Assembly (NCBI RefSeq): GCF_000482725.1 | Contig: NZ_AXWP01000030.1 | Location: 1 to 64,000, forward strand | Direction of reading: 5' to 3' | Source: Psychromonas arctica DSM 14288 | GTDB lineage: Bacteria > Pseudomonadota > Gammaproteobacteria > Enterobacterales > Psychromonadaceae | Length of the DNA stretch: 64,000 nucleotides | Part shown: positions 8,561 through 18,184 of the stretch, piece after piece | Numbering within the stretch: position 1 is the stretch's first letter | Layout of the letters: every line of letters begins with the position of its first letter | The notes under the pieces: generated by a model | Seen by the model: the letters and a program-made list of their open reading frames with translations, nothing else | Told to the model about the DNA's origin: nothing | The model's database searches: none | Made by a program: the position numbers and the translations under genes

Positions 8561-9057
8561 TAGTTTTAACACCTTAAATTAAATAATCGAATACAACAGT
8601 CATCAATTGCAGCCTTGGAAAGTCACAATATTTAATGAAGTCAAAAAATGAAGGGTATAGATAGATTTATCATGAGGTTAATAAAAATGCAAAATAATGG
8701 GCTTTGGGTCATTTAAAAACGGAGGCTTCGGCCCCAAATAAGCAAACGTTTAGTACTGATGCGCTGGGACAGAAAATATTGCCTAAACTAATTAACTCAT
8801 CGTAATGCCTAATCCAAATTAATTAAAGCCGATTATTGATAACACTTCAATGTTGAATCCGCCACAGATAAACTCACCTTAGATGGTGAAAATATAACGG
8901 TTTCATTGATGTAGGTACAGCTGCTGCGAGAAGCAGAGTCTAACCTGCTCTCTGTTAGCAGGTTAAACTCTCAATTTATAGCAGCTTTAACTTAAACAGT
9001 TTCAGTTTAAGGGCTTCAACTCGTGACAAACAAAAAAATCAGCGCAGTAAATTTAAA
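8561..9057. other. intergenic region with one strong hairpin
   Basis: Contains the dsdA promoter side and the downstream region of the DHOR gene. No gene seen. GAGT-TAACCTGCT at 8936-8949 pairs with AGCAGGTTA-ACTC at 8957-8970, 13 pairs with one C-A mismatch, and a smaller CTGCT/AGCAG stem lies just before it (8921-8936). The hairpin lacks a U tract on either strand. Confidence 0.45.
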
Positions 9058-10374
9058 TTAAATAGCCCTTAAAAAAGCTAATAATGCATCTTTTTCATCA
9101 TTCGTCAGTTGAGAATAAGTTTCTTTAGCACTCTCTGATTCACCACCATGCCACAAGATTGCTTGCTCAATGGTGAGGGCTCGGCCATCATGTAAGAATC
9201 GACTTTTCTCATCACCTTCAATTAAACCTAATCCCCATAATGGTGGTGTACGCCATTCATCAGCCTCTGCACCGGACTCTTTTGCACCATCACTAAGCTC
9301 AGGGCCCATATTGTGAAGCAATAAGTCAGTGTAAGGGTAAAATGTTTGCTTACTGAGAATAGGGAATCTTTCCACTTCACCAGTACTTAACGTTTCTCGG
9401 TGGCATGCATTACAACCCGTAGAATTAAAAAGTGCTCTTCCCGCAAGGAATGTTTCATGATTATTAATTCGCCTTTCTGGCACCGCGAGTATAGTTAAAA
9501 AATCATTAATATCCTGTACCGACTTATCAGATACTTCAGGGTCACCTCCCGATGGATAAATATTACATATTTCTTGATTATCAGAGCAAGGTTCTGCTGG
9601 GTTCAACGTTGAAGTTAATCCCATATCCTGTTGAAGCGCACCTACTATTTGCCCATCCAATGAACAATGGATAGCTTTCCAGCCGAAACGACCAATACAT
9701 TGCTGTTGTTGGTTTGCTCTACCAGATATGCCATTCATATCAGTATCATTAATATCTTGATACTCAAGAATAACCGATTCAGGCACTAGATCTAATAATC
9801 CCATTCCAATCAATTGAGGCGATAGTCTAGGTGCTAAAACTATGCCTTCATCAAGCGCATTTACATTATCGTTTAAATGGAAAAGGATCTCATTTGAACT
9901 TCCTTCGGACCAGCTTACACTTCCTTCGGGCACTCCATCTGCGGAATAAGTTTGCAGTTGTGCACCCAACATAGAATCTACATTGCCCTCTATATCCCGT
10001 AATCTGAACAATATTCCATTGCCAGTGGAACCATCACTTTTTAATGATTCAGCTCTACTTGAAGATTCATGGCAATTTGCACATGAGTCAGTGATTGCAA
10101 GCGGACCATAACCATCAAGTAGATCTCGCGCCCCAGGAGCAGGGCCCCAAGTAGCGATAAATAACTCTCGGCCTTGGGAAGCCCCATTATATTCTTGAAT
10201 ATCAAGGTCAGGAATGAACTGTAAAAAACCATTATTTTCTTGATATTCTACCGTTGCAACTCCCCCAGTAGATCCAAGTACTAAGGTGTTATCAACGACA
10301 GAGTCAGAAGTCCCATCTGAACCACCACAGCCCACCAATAAGATATTAAGTAATAAATATAATTTACTTTTCAT
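9058..10374 (-). CDS. di-heme cytochrome lipoprotein, DHOR (DUF1111) family
   Basis: A 438-residue outer- or periplasm-facing lipoprotein: the N terminus has a short hydrophobic stretch ending in the lipobox LVGC. Two c-type heme sites are visible, CANCHE in the N-terminal third and CNACHRE in the C-terminal third, plus LSPQLIGMGLLDLVPE and a MauG/cytochrome-c-peroxidase-like FLHDGRALTIEQAILWHGGE near the end. This is the DHOR (di-heme oxidoreductase, PF06537) pattern. Homologues often accompany imelysin-type lipoproteins in iron-regulated clusters; here the partner is an RCC1-repeat lipoprotein instead. Its ATG overlaps the partner stop codon (TAATG), so translation is probably coupled. The reaction is unknown; redox chemistry on iron or a ligand is inferred. 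Confidence 0.85.
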   Translation of the reverse strand: MKSKLYLLLNILLVGCGGSDGTSDSVVDNTLVLGSTGGVATVEYQENNGFLQFIPDLDIQEYNGASQGRELFIATWGPAPGARDLLDGYGPLAITDSCANCHESSSRAESLKSDGSTGNGILFRLRDIEGNVDSMLGAQLQTYSADGVPEGSVSWSEGSSNEILFHLNDNVNALDEGIVLAPRLSPQLIGMGLLDLVPESVILEYQDINDTDMNGISGRANQQQQCIGRFGWKAIHCSLDGQIVGALQQDMGLTSTLNPAEPCSDNQEICNIYPSGGDPEVSDKSVQDINDFLTILAVPERRINNHETFLAGRALFNSTGCNACHRETLSTGEVERFPILSKQTFYPYTDLLLHNMGPELSDGAKESGAEADEWRTPPLWGLGLIEGDEKSRFLHDGRALTIEQAILWHGGESESAKETYSQLTNDEKDALLAFLRAI

Positions 10375-11864
10375 TACTGATTAAACTCTACTTTTTGTGG
10401 AACAGTGTATCCCCAGATGTTGATTGGTTCTTTAATTCCTAACGATCCTTCGAAGCTCCATCCCCAACTAAATATAGAGCGATCTCTACGTAGGGCGATG
10501 GTATGTAATGCGCCAGGTGCAATATCCTGCACATTATTAAGATCGGCTATTGCGACAGTTGGAGAGATCGGGTCTTGATCAGATTCAAGGCCTAATGTCC
10601 CTGTTCCATTAAAACCCCATGGATAAATTAATTGATCGCTTTTTTCTACGAAACTTTGATTGCCATTTGCCCAAACTGCCTTAGCTTGTGTTATCCAAGG
10701 TAATTCAACTGCTTCGTAGATTTCATCAGGCCATGTATCTTCAACTGTGTTGCCTATTTGATTACTCGCATTTAATCCCCAACCGTAGACTTTTCCACTT
10801 TCACCTAGCGCAAGAACATGTGCTTTACCTGCTGCAACAGAAATAACTTTTTCGAGTAAAGGAATTTGTACTGGCGTATTATAATCGTTTGTATCATCAC
10901 TACCTTGGCCTAATTGACCATTATCATTTTCCCCCCATCCCCAAAGAGTACCATCTGAATCGATAGCGTAAGTGGAATCTGAAGCGGCAGTGATTAGAAC
11001 AATATTAGTTAACGTAACAAGTTGAGGATAGTCAGCGTCTTCGTTAGAGCTATTGCCTAATTGGCCTTTATCATTCTCACCAAATGTAAAAACTTGGCCA
11101 TTTTTATCTAATGCAACGGTATGGTCATAACCACGAGTGATTGAAACAATGTCTTTAAGGGCGTTAATTTTTTGAGGTGTATAATAATCAACATCTAAAA
11201 CTACACTATCTTGATCTCCTAACCCTAATTGACCGCCATCACCATCTCCCCAAGCCCATACCTCACCTTCATTATCCAATGCGATGGATGCATTTTGGTT
11301 AAATGCTAAAGAAGTAAAAGTAACTAGTTCTTCGTTATCTAAGACTTCAATTTTTTGCGGCGTGGTTGGATGATTTTCATCTGCATTTAATTTACTAGTA
11401 AACCCTACTCCGGTTTGACCAAGGTTATTCCTACCCCATGTCCAAATCTGACCATCTATAATGGCCCCAGAGTGAGCACCTCCAGCTGCAACTTGTTGTC
11501 CAAAATAAATACTATCAGTCATAGATGCTCCATTACCGGCAGCATCTAAGGCGATTAATTCATAATTGTTTAATCCAGGTGTTAAAACAAAAGAAACATC
11601 AAAATCCCCTCCATTAAAAGTTACGTTTTTGGTTAGATCGTTAACTTTCAACTGTAAAGAAGTTACCTCTTGATTGTCAGTAACGGTACCGTTAATAGAA
11701 TAAGTGGAGGAATATATGCTGCGATTAGCGGCGAGTGTAGATAATGTGATCTCAGGTTCTGTCGTATCTTTATTAACTTCCGCAGAAGCAGGGCTATCGC
11801 TAGAATCGCACCCAGCAATAAATGTTAAAATACAAACCGATAAAAAACTATGTTGTAACGTCAT
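10374..11864 (-). CDS. RCC1-repeat beta-propeller lipoprotein
   Basis: About 496 residues. The signal peptide ends in the lipobox FIAGC. An Ig/cadherin-like domain follows (about residues 35-120, with SINGTVTDNQEV and NNYELIALDAAGN). The rest contains seven RCC1-type blades, each with a W-x-W-G-x-N-x-x-G-Q-L-G core (for example WTWGRNNLGQTG, WAWGDGDGGQLG, WGWGENDNGQLG), enough for one closed seven-bladed propeller. I start at ATG 11864 because GGAAGG lies just upstream; a TTG start at 11876 is weaker. It is the first gene of a two-gene operon with the di-heme cytochrome and is preceded by a Fur box. The propeller probably binds a ligand or partner at the cell surface; this is inferred. Confidence 0.85.
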   Translation of the reverse strand: MTLQHSFLSVCILTFIAGCDSSDSPASAEVNKDTTEPEITLSTLAANRSIYSSTYSINGTVTDNQEVTSLQLKVNDLTKNVTFNGGDFDVSFVLTPGLNNYELIALDAAGNGASMTDSIYFGQQVAAGGAHSGAIIDGQIWTWGRNNLGQTGVGFTSKLNADENHPTTPQKIEVLDNEELVTFTSLAFNQNASIALDNEGEVWAWGDGDGGQLGLGDQDSVVLDVDYYTPQKINALKDIVSITRGYDHTVALDKNGQVFTFGENDKGQLGNSSNEDADYPQLVTLTNIVLITAASDSTYAIDSDGTLWGWGENDNGQLGQGSDDTNDYNTPVQIPLLEKVISVAAGKAHVLALGESGKVYGWGLNASNQIGNTVEDTWPDEIYEAVELPWITQAKAVWANGNQSFVEKSDQLIYPWGFNGTGTLGLESDQDPISPTVAIADLNNVQDIAPGALHTIALRRDRSIFSWGWSFEGSLGIKEPINIWGYTVPQKVEFNQ

Positions 11865-11889
11865 GCAACCTTCCAATGGCCAATTTAAT

Positions 11890-11908
11890 GATAATGAATA
11901 TCATTATT
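11890..11908. promoter_or_regulatory. Fur box upstream of RCC1-DHOR operon
   Basis: GATAATGAATATCATTATT matches the 19-bp consensus GATAATGATAATCATTATC at 16 positions and is part of a wider inverted repeat. It lies about 26-44 bases upstream of the RCC1 lipoprotein ATG, where it would cover the promoter. This implies repression by Fe-Fur and induction under iron limitation. Confidence 0.75.
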
Positions 11909-12092
11909 GATCCAAAGATTGATGATTTCAAGCTCTTTTATTCTAGTAAGTTATAAAATTTGCTCTGCTTATTATAAAATTTATTAGTTTAGTTTAACGA
12001 TCATAAAAGCAAATACCCGCTATCATTCATCACGATCAACAAACAACATAATGAGTAAATATCGGGTATAAGCGATCAGTAAAAATAGCTCT

Positions 12093-12428
12093 TTATTTTT
12101 TATTGTATAGCGCTTGTCCTGTTTTATCTTGGTCTGACCAGAAATTAATATTGAACTGTGCATCTTCACTTAACTCTATTCTATGCCAATATTGTGGAGG
12201 ACTCGTAGCAAATTGTCCGGCTTCAATAACCACTGTTACTTCTGGCTCAGTCGCTTCGCTATCTGCAAAACCAAAATATGTGACAACGCCTTCCATGACA
12301 CATAATTGTCCGAAAACATCTGCCGCCGTATTATGATGAGTTAATAATGCTTTTGGCACAGTATCAACAGTGAAAAAAGGGGTGGAGCGTTGAATTGTCC
12401 AATTTGTTGGAATTCGTAAATGACTCAT
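12093..12428 (-). CDS. DUF1971 (TehB-like cupin) protein of the nor operon
   Basis: A 111-residue cytoplasmic cupin-like protein of DUF1971, the domain also found fused to some TehB tellurite methyltransferases. Recognisable blocks are LTHHNTAADVFGQLCVMEG, VTYFGFAD and SPPQYWHRIE, the last providing a conserved His. Family members recur in nitric-oxide and tellurite response loci; no reaction is established. Here it follows norW by 73 bases on the same strand and has its own strong ribosome site (AGGAG six bases before ATG), so it is probably the third gene of the NorR-controlled operon. Confidence 0.8.
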   Translation of the reverse strand: MSHLRIPTNWTIQRSTPFFTVDTVPKALLTHHNTAADVFGQLCVMEGVVTYFGFADSEATEPEVTVVIEAGQFATSPPQYWHRIELSEDAQFNINFWSDQDKTGQALYNKK

Positions 12429-12501
12429 AATATTCTCCTAATTTTATAATATGGCAGATTTGATCTAACGAACCTAAACCTAGATTTCCATCGAATAAAG
12501 A

Positions 12502-13677
12502 TCAAAGTGCCGCAGGTAATTCTCTTAGTAATGGAAAAGCTTTTTTCATGTGCCCTTCTGTTACGATAAATCCAACCATTTTTTTGTCTTCGTTATACGC
12601 CTTTACTGAGCACCCCTCGGTATCGATATCCGCTTGCCAAGAAGTAACACCGTTTACCATATTGCCACCTAACTGCATTGGCATTTTCGGTGTTTTTACT
12701 TTAACTAACATCGCCGGTAAGGTGACCTCTGTAGCTTGTCCTAATAACGTTTTAGCTAACGCATTCGCGCTTAACATGATGGGTTGTAAGTACGACATCA
12801 CCTTGCCATTTATCTCAGCACAATCTCCCAAGGCATAAATATTGTTGACAGATGTTTGTAACTGCAAATTAACAACCAAACCATTGTTGACGTTGATACC
12901 TGATTTTCGTGCTAAGCCTGTATTTGCTTTTAAACCTGCCGCAGAAATAACACAATCAACAATCTGTGTTTCACCTGAGCTAAGCGTGACACAAATACCT
13001 GTTTCGCTTGTATTTAATGCTTTTTTGTCTGATAAACAGTTATTCAATGAATGGACGGTTTTTCCCAATTCAAACACAACACCTGCGTCAGTCATTTTAT
13101 TGCGAAGTTGATTCGCGACCAAGTCTGGTAGCATATTTGCCATCAAACCTTTACTAGGATCGACCACCAGCACCTTTTTACCGCTACTCGATAGATCCAT
13201 CGCAATCTCAGTGCCAATCAGCCCTGCACCAATAACTAAAATACGTTGAGCTTGCTGCAACTGTTGTTGTGCACTTTCAAACTCACGTAAACTATTAAGC
13301 GTGATCACTTTGTCAGTTGCATCACCTAACATAGTCGGAATAAAGGCCCGTGCTCCCGTAGCTAAAACAAGTTTTGAATAAGGATACGTGACACCTGCAA
13401 CCAAAATTTCTTGGTGTTCGAAATTGATCTGCTCAACTTCAGTAAATGCATGTAAATCAACATTAAATTCAGTGGCAAAGGCTTCTCCAGTTAGTCGGAT
13501 AAGGTCTGCGCTACTCTGTCCGTTAGTAAATACATGACTTAAATCTGGTTTGTTGTAATCATCGCCTGCATCAAGGGTAAAAACAGAAATTGCTATCGTT
13601 TGATCCGTGCGTCTAATGGTTTTGATTAATTGGTAAGCGGCAAAGCCGCTACCAATAATAATGATCGGTGCACTCAT
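12502..13677 (-). CDS. norW: NADH:flavorubredoxin reductase NorW
   Basis: A 391-residue FAD/NADH oxidoreductase that passes electrons from NADH to the rubredoxin domain of NorV. The N terminus has the FAD dinucleotide fold [17 protein letters not shown]; a second Rossmann motif for NADH is [20 protein letters not shown]; the FAD-binding ALGDCAEI lies near residue 285. Its ATG overlaps the norV stop by four bases (ATGA), so the two are translationally coupled. Length and order match E. coli norVW. Confidence 0.93.
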   Translation of the reverse strand: MSAPIIIIGSGFAAYQLIKTIRRTDQTIAISVFTLDAGDDYNKPDLSHVFTNGQSSADLIRLTGEAFATEFNVDLHAFTEVEQINFEHQEILVAGVTYPYSKLVLATGARAFIPTMLGDATDKVITLNSLREFESAQQQLQQAQRILVIGAGLIGTEIAMDLSSSGKKVLVVDPSKGLMANMLPDLVANQLRNKMTDAGVVFELGKTVHSLNNCLSDKKALNTSETGICVTLSSGETQIVDCVISAAGLKANTGLARKSGINVNNGLVVNLQLQTSVNNIYALGDCAEINGKVMSYLQPIMLSANALAKTLLGQATEVTLPAMLVKVKTPKMPMQLGGNMVNGVTSWQADIDTEGCSVKAYNEDKKMVGFIVTEGHMKKAFPLLRELPAAL

Positions 13678-15194
13678 GATGCTTTGCTCTGTGCAACCGC
13701 AACAAATACATCTTTACCTAATCCACATTCAGGACAAAGGAAGAAGTCCGGCACATCGTTCCAAGCAGTACCAGCTGCAACATCTTGATTTGGCTCACCA
13801 ATAGCTGGTTCATAAACCCAGTTACAAACCGTACATAACATATCTTGAGCATCATCAACTTGAACAGCTTCAGTTTTAGAAGGCGCTGCTTGAGGTGCTG
13901 GATCGCCCTGTGCATTAGCCTTTACAATAGGTTCTGCAATAATAGGTTTGACAGTGATAGGTTGGTTAGCAGTGATAGACTGAATATTACTGATATCATG
14001 TAATGCCCAGCTTTTTGCAATGCCACGGCCGTATTCACGACATTCATTCATTGCTTTACCATCAGGACGCCATTTTGTTTTTAAACTGTCAGCAGTTTCA
14101 AAACCGGCATCCATTAAACGTATATTAATACGATCAACGGCACCACCATTCCAACCGTAACTACCAAATGCCGCTGCTTTTTTGTTTTTAAAACGCAATC
14201 CTGTTATCTCTTCTAACATCGCAGCGATTTGCGGCATCATCACGTTGTTCATGCTTGGTGATCCCACTAATACGCCCTTAGAGCGGAATACGTTAGACAA
14301 TATTTCGTTTTTATCCTGGCGTGAAACATTGAATACTTTAACCGCAACACCTGGGTCAACGTCATGAATTCCCTGAGCCATGGCATCAGCCATCATGCGC
14401 GTATTATTAGACATAGAATCGTAGAAAATAGTGATGCGGTCTTCTTGATAATTATCTGCCCACTCTAGGTATTGATGAATAATTTGCGTAGGGTCATCAC
14501 GCCAAATAACACCATGAGCAGTTGCAATCATATCAACAGGTAGGTTGAAGCTAAGTACCTCTTTAATCTTAGCAGTCACGAGCGAGCTAAAAGGCGTTAA
14601 AATATTTGCGTAATAACGTAAACATTGTTCTTTTAATTCATTTTGATCAACTTCATCATTAAACAAATGCTCATCACAATAATGTTGACCAAATGCATCA
14701 TTACTAAACAGCACTGCATCATCGGTCAGGTAAGTCATCATACTATCTGGCCAGTGCAACATTGGCGTTTCTACAAATATCAATTGTTTGCCGTTACCAA
14801 TATCCAATGAGTCACCGGTTTTTACGATATTAAAATTCCATTCAGGATGATGATGCTGACCTGTAATTGAATCAATTGCATTTTCTGTACAGTAAATAGG
14901 GGTATTAGGAATTTTTGCCATTAGCGCGGGTAATGCACCTGAGTGATCTTCTTCCGCATGATTAATAACAATGAAATCAATCTCATTTAGATCAATTTCC
15001 ATCTCTAGATTTTGCACAAACTGTAAGCTAAAACGATGATCAACCGTATCAATCAATACATTTTTTTGTTCACGGATCAAATAACTGTTATAGCTGGTAC
15101 CTTTTGTTAATTTAAATTCCATACCATGGAAGTTTTCTACTTCCCAATCACGTTGTCCAACCCAATGAATGTTATTTTTAATGTGAATAGTCAT
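13674..15194 (-). CDS. norV: anaerobic nitric oxide reductase flavorubredoxin NorV
   Basis: A 506-residue flavodiiron protein reducing NO to N2O under anaerobic conditions. The beta-lactamase-like domain keeps the diiron ligands H79, E81, D83 and H84 in [10 protein letters not shown], plus [18 protein letters not shown] and [10 protein letters not shown] flavodoxin domain begins at [19 protein letters not shown], and a C-terminal rubredoxin domain has CTVCNW and [13 protein letters not shown] lies a few bases upstream of ATG. It heads the operon norV-norW-DUF1971 and faces norR across a sigma-54 promoter. Confidence 0.96.
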   Translation of the reverse strand: MTIHIKNNIHWVGQRDWEVENFHGMEFKLTKGTSYNSYLIREQKNVLIDTVDHRFSLQFVQNLEMEIDLNEIDFIVINHAEEDHSGALPALMAKIPNTPIYCTENAIDSITGQHHHPEWNFNIVKTGDSLDIGNGKQLIFVETPMLHWPDSMMTYLTDDAVLFSNDAFGQHYCDEHLFNDEVDQNELKEQCLRYYANILTPFSSLVTAKIKEVLSFNLPVDMIATAHGVIWRDDPTQIIHQYLEWADNYQEDRITIFYDSMSNNTRMMADAMAQGIHDVDPGVAVKVFNVSRQDKNEILSNVFRSKGVLVGSPSMNNVMMPQIAAMLEEITGLRFKNKKAAAFGSYGWNGGAVDRINIRLMDAGFETADSLKTKWRPDGKAMNECREYGRGIAKSWALHDISNIQSITANQPITVKPIIAEPIVKANAQGDPAPQAAPSKTEAVQVDDAQDMLCTVCNWVYEPAIGEPNQDVAAGTAWNDVPDFFLCPECGLGKDVFVAVAQSKAS

Positions 15195-15243
15195 ATTGTT
15201 ACCTGCATAATTTATAAAAGATTTAAAAAGTTATCTCCTATAT

Positions 15244-15260
15244 TGCAGATTACATGCCAA
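15244..15260 (-). promoter_or_regulatory. sigma-54 promoter of norVW
   Basis: On the minus strand TTGGCATG-TAAT-CTGCA carries the invariant GG (-24) and GC (-12) at the correct spacing. It lies about 50 bases upstream of the norV start and downstream of three NorR-type sites, as expected for a promoter activated by the enhancer-binding protein NorR. Confidence 0.85.
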
Positions 15261-15300
15261 AACATAAACCACTGATTTAATAGTATTTATTATTTTAAAT

Positions 15301-15358
15301 TGTCATTGTGACACCATTTAAACAATGTCATTTAAACAATAAAAGTGTCATAATGACA
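15301..15358. promoter_or_regulatory. NorR enhancer sites
   Basis: Two near-perfect palindromes, TGTCATTGTGACA (15301-15313) and TGTCATAATGACA (15346-15358), flank a half-conserved site TGTCATTTAAACA (15326-15338). In E. coli three NorR sites between norR and norVW are required for activation; number, sequence and placement agree. Sites are spaced 20-25 bases apart. Confidence 0.85.
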
Positions 15359-15387
15359 ATAGTAAATCACTTTATATTAGGTTTAAC

Positions 15388-16944
15388 ATGAGTAATAAAT
15401 ACCAGGCATTAACACAATTAGCGATTGATCTAACGGTCAGCGTTTCTAGTCAGGATAGATTTGATCGTCTGCTGTCAGTTATCCGTAAGCTATTTAATTG
15501 TAATGCTTCAGCATTATTAGCTTTTCAGCACCAACAATTTTCCCCACTAGCGATTAATGGTCTATATGATGAAGTGTTGGGACGACGCTTTAATATTCAA
15601 GAACATCCAAGATTAGAAGCAATTGCTAGAGCAGGCGATGTTGTTCGCTTTCCTGCTGACAGCACATTACCCGATCCCTATGATGGGCTTATTCCAAATC
15701 ATCATGGAGAGTTAAATGTTCATTCTTGTATCGGGCTACCATTACTTGCTAATGATCGCTTAATTGGTGCATTAACAATCGATGCTTTCGACCCTCACCA
15801 ATTTGATCAATTTAGTAATGATGATCTACGTATTATCAGTGCCCTAGCTGCAGCAAGTTTGCATACTTCACTGTTAATGGAGAAGTTAGAAAACCAAGCT
15901 GGCGTGTTCAGTAATAACGACCCACTTGACGCATTTACACAACAAACAAGCGGCATGATTGGTCAATCACAGGGAATTTTAGATCTTAAATCACAAATTA
16001 AAGCAGTAGCTGACACTGAATTGTCGGTTTTGATCACTGGTGAAACAGGTGTGGGTAAAGAGCTAGTAGCCTCTTCCATCCATCAACAGTCTACACGTTG
16101 CGATAATAACCTGATCTATTTAAACTGTGCAGCATTGCCAGAATCGGTCGCAGAAAGTGAACTATTTGGACATGTGAAGGGGGCATTTACTGGAGCAATA
16201 AGTGATCGCAAAGGTAAATTTGAACTTGCCAATAACAGCACACTTTTTCTAGACGAAGTGGGTGAGTTGCCTTTATCGCTACAAGCAAAACTGCTTCGTG
16301 CTTTACAATACGGCGATATACAACGTGTTGGTGATGAAAAGAGTTTAAAAGTAAATACACGAATTGTCGCAGCAACTAACCGTACGTTGCATGAGGAAGT
16401 GAAAGCAGGACGTTTTCGTGCAGATCTTTACCATAGATTGAATGTATTTCCTGTGCATGTGCCACCACTGCGAGAGCGAGATAATGATGTTGTACTATTA
16501 TCAGGATTCTTTGCTGAACGATGCCGTGCAAAATTAGGCTTTAAACGCTTGACCATTGACCCCGCTGCTATCAATATTTTACAACAGTATTCGTGGCCGG
16601 GTAATGTGCGGGAGTTAGAGCATGCCATCAATCGTGCGGCGGTGATTGCAAAATCACAAGCGGCAGATTCATATCTACAATTAAAGGCAAGCCACTTTCA
16701 ACTCAATGCAGAACACCTTGCCACACAGGACCAAGCCTTAACAAATACAATATCAGCTGAAAATAGTAAATTATTTTGCACTGAACCTGATCAAGGATTA
16801 CGTGAAGCAACTAATGACTTTCAAGCAACCATCATTAAACAGGCATACCAAGAAAATGCTAATAACTGGGCCTCAACAGCAAAGCAGCTTAAGTTAGACA
16901 CAGGTAACCTCCATCGCTTAGCTAAACGACTTAATTTGAAATAA
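15388..16944 (+). CDS. norR: nitric-oxide-responsive sigma-54 activator NorR
   Basis: A 518-residue enhancer-binding protein. The N-terminal GAF domain keeps the residues that hold the mononuclear iron sensing NO (R81, D99, H112, C114 and D132 here, one residue offset from E. coli after position 110). The AAA+ core shows Walker A GETGVGKE, the sigma-54 contact loop GAFTGA, Walker B LFLDEVGELP and arginine-finger region RADLYHRL. A Fis-type helix-turn-helix closes the protein (NNWASTAKQLKLDTGNLHRL). It is transcribed divergently from norV and probably autoregulates through the shared sites. Confidence 0.95.
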   Translation: MSNKYQALTQLAIDLTVSVSSQDRFDRLLSVIRKLFNCNASALLAFQHQQFSPLAINGLYDEVLGRRFNIQEHPRLEAIARAGDVVRFPADSTLPDPYDGLIPNHHGELNVHSCIGLPLLANDRLIGALTIDAFDPHQFDQFSNDDLRIISALAAASLHTSLLMEKLENQAGVFSNNDPLDAFTQQTSGMIGQSQGILDLKSQIKAVADTELSVLITGETGVGKELVASSIHQQSTRCDNNLIYLNCAALPESVAESELFGHVKGAFTGAISDRKGKFELANNSTLFLDEVGELPLSLQAKLLRALQYGDIQRVGDEKSLKVNTRIVAATNRTLHEEVKAGRFRADLYHRLNVFPVHVPPLRERDNDVVLLSGFFAERCRAKLGFKRLTIDPAAINILQQYSWPGNVRELEHAINRAAVIAKSQAADSYLQLKASHFQLNAEHLATQDQALTNTISAENSKLFCTEPDQGLREATNDFQATIIKQAYQENANNWASTAKQLKLDTGNLHRLAKRLNLK

Positions 16945-17008
16945 AGTTACAATGCTTATTATACGGAAGAGGCTTTACATATAATGATCAACACAATTTA
17001 GCATTGAA

Positions 17009-17045
17009 GAGCTTGTAAAAAATCGTAGTGCTTTGTTACAAGCTC
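17009..17045. terminator. hairpin between convergent norR and fpr
   Basis: GAGCTTGTAA (17009-17018) pairs perfectly with TTACAAGCTC (17036-17045) around a 17-base loop. It sits between the convergent stop codons at 16944 and 17084. U tracts are poor, so termination is likely but not certain. Confidence 0.5.
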
Positions 17046-17083
17046 AATTAGCAATAAAACAGTTATTTATTAATGATTACCTA

Positions 17084-17851
17084 TTACCAATAATTTTCAG
17101 AAGTGAACTGTCCCACTTCACGGCGTAAATGCTTTTTATAACCCATTTCTTGCAATGTATCACGGCTGTCATGAACCATTTCAGGATTGCCACAGAGTAA
17201 AAAGAAGCTATTAATAGGGTCCAGTTCAACCCCTGCAAATTCAGATAAAGCACCAGATGACAATAATTGAGGGATCCTACCACTCAGTGCGTAGGATACT
17301 TTTTCACGTGAAACGACTGGAATATAATGAAAGCGATCACCAAAACGTTGTTCTAATTCCGCAATTCGTTCGCGATAAACTAACTCTTCTTCTTTACGCA
17401 CCGCATGCACTAATACCACTCGTTCAAATCGTTGCTGGCAAACCGGATCGGCAAGTATTGATAGGAAAGGACCAATCGCAGTACCAGTGGATAACAACCA
17501 CAAGTCACGAGCCGTTTCTGGAATTTCATCCAATGTCATAAATCCCGCGGGATCTTGACCAACATAGAGTTTATCTCCTGGTTGTAGAGTATCGAGCCGA
17601 GGCGATAAGTCACCTTCAGGCACAGTCACTAACAAAAATTCTAGTATTTTTTCATTAGGTGGATTGATCATTGAATAGGCTCGACGCTGCCACTCTCCTT
17701 CAGGCGTTGGCAATGCTAACTTAGTGAATTGCCCTGCTTTAAAGGGCATTATTGAAGCCTGTATTTTTAAACTGAAAAGCTTTGTTGTCCAATCAGTTCG
17801 CCCAACCACAGTACCTTCAATTAAACGCGGGGGAATAGAATTATTATCCAT
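17084..17851 (-). CDS. fpr: ferredoxin/flavodoxin--NADP+ reductase
   Basis: A 255-residue FAD enzyme moving electrons between NADPH and ferredoxin or flavodoxin. RRAYSMINPP is the FAD-binding RxYS motif; LLSTGTAIGPFLSIL is the NADP pyrophosphate loop; CGNPEMVHDSRDTL and the C-terminal ENYW are hallmarks of bacterial class-I Fpr. It stands alone, convergent with norR. A role in oxidative stress and in supplying reduced flavodoxin is known for the family. Confidence 0.94.
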   Translation of the reverse strand: MDNNSIPPRLIEGTVVGRTDWTTKLFSLKIQASIMPFKAGQFTKLALPTPEGEWQRRAYSMINPPNEKILEFLLVTVPEGDLSPRLDTLQPGDKLYVGQDPAGFMTLDEIPETARDLWLLSTGTAIGPFLSILADPVCQQRFERVVLVHAVRKEEELVYRERIAELEQRFGDRFHYIPVVSREKVSYALSGRIPQLLSSGALSEFAGVELDPINSFFLLCGNPEMVHDSRDTLQEMGYKKHLRREVGQFTSENYW

Positions 17852-18126
17852 AGTGTTTCTCCAAGATTAAAATCCAAGGTAAACCATAATATGCATTACA
17901 TATACAGGTTATACCCAGAAAAATTATCAAGCAATGAGAAAATTAAATTATGTTGATTTCTATATTGCAGATGAAGTTACGCGATACATGCTTTGTAGGA
18001 AAAGAAACCATTACCGCAGTCTAGCAATAATATAACCGCCACCAATGAATATTTTGTTACAAGCTGACTATCAATTAAAAAACCCAATAAGAAAGAGAGA
18101 AAAGAATAGTGAAAGGGAAGATATGT
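17852..18126. other. fpr upstream region
   Basis: About 275 bases, AT-rich, holding the fpr promoter side. No gene or convincing operator seen; it ends in the terminator of the ethanolamine operon. Confidence 0.35.
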
Positions 18127-18166
18127 AAAACTTAAAGCTCACTCAATAATGCGAGCTTTAAGTTTT
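18127..18166 (-). terminator. terminator of the ethanolamine operon
   Basis: AAAACTTAAAGCTC pairs over 14 bases with GAGCTTTAAGTTTT around a 12-base loop, giving a U run on the minus strand. It is 19 bases past the permease stop codon. Confidence 0.88.
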
Positions 18167-18184
18167 ATGATGAATGGCAAAGTA

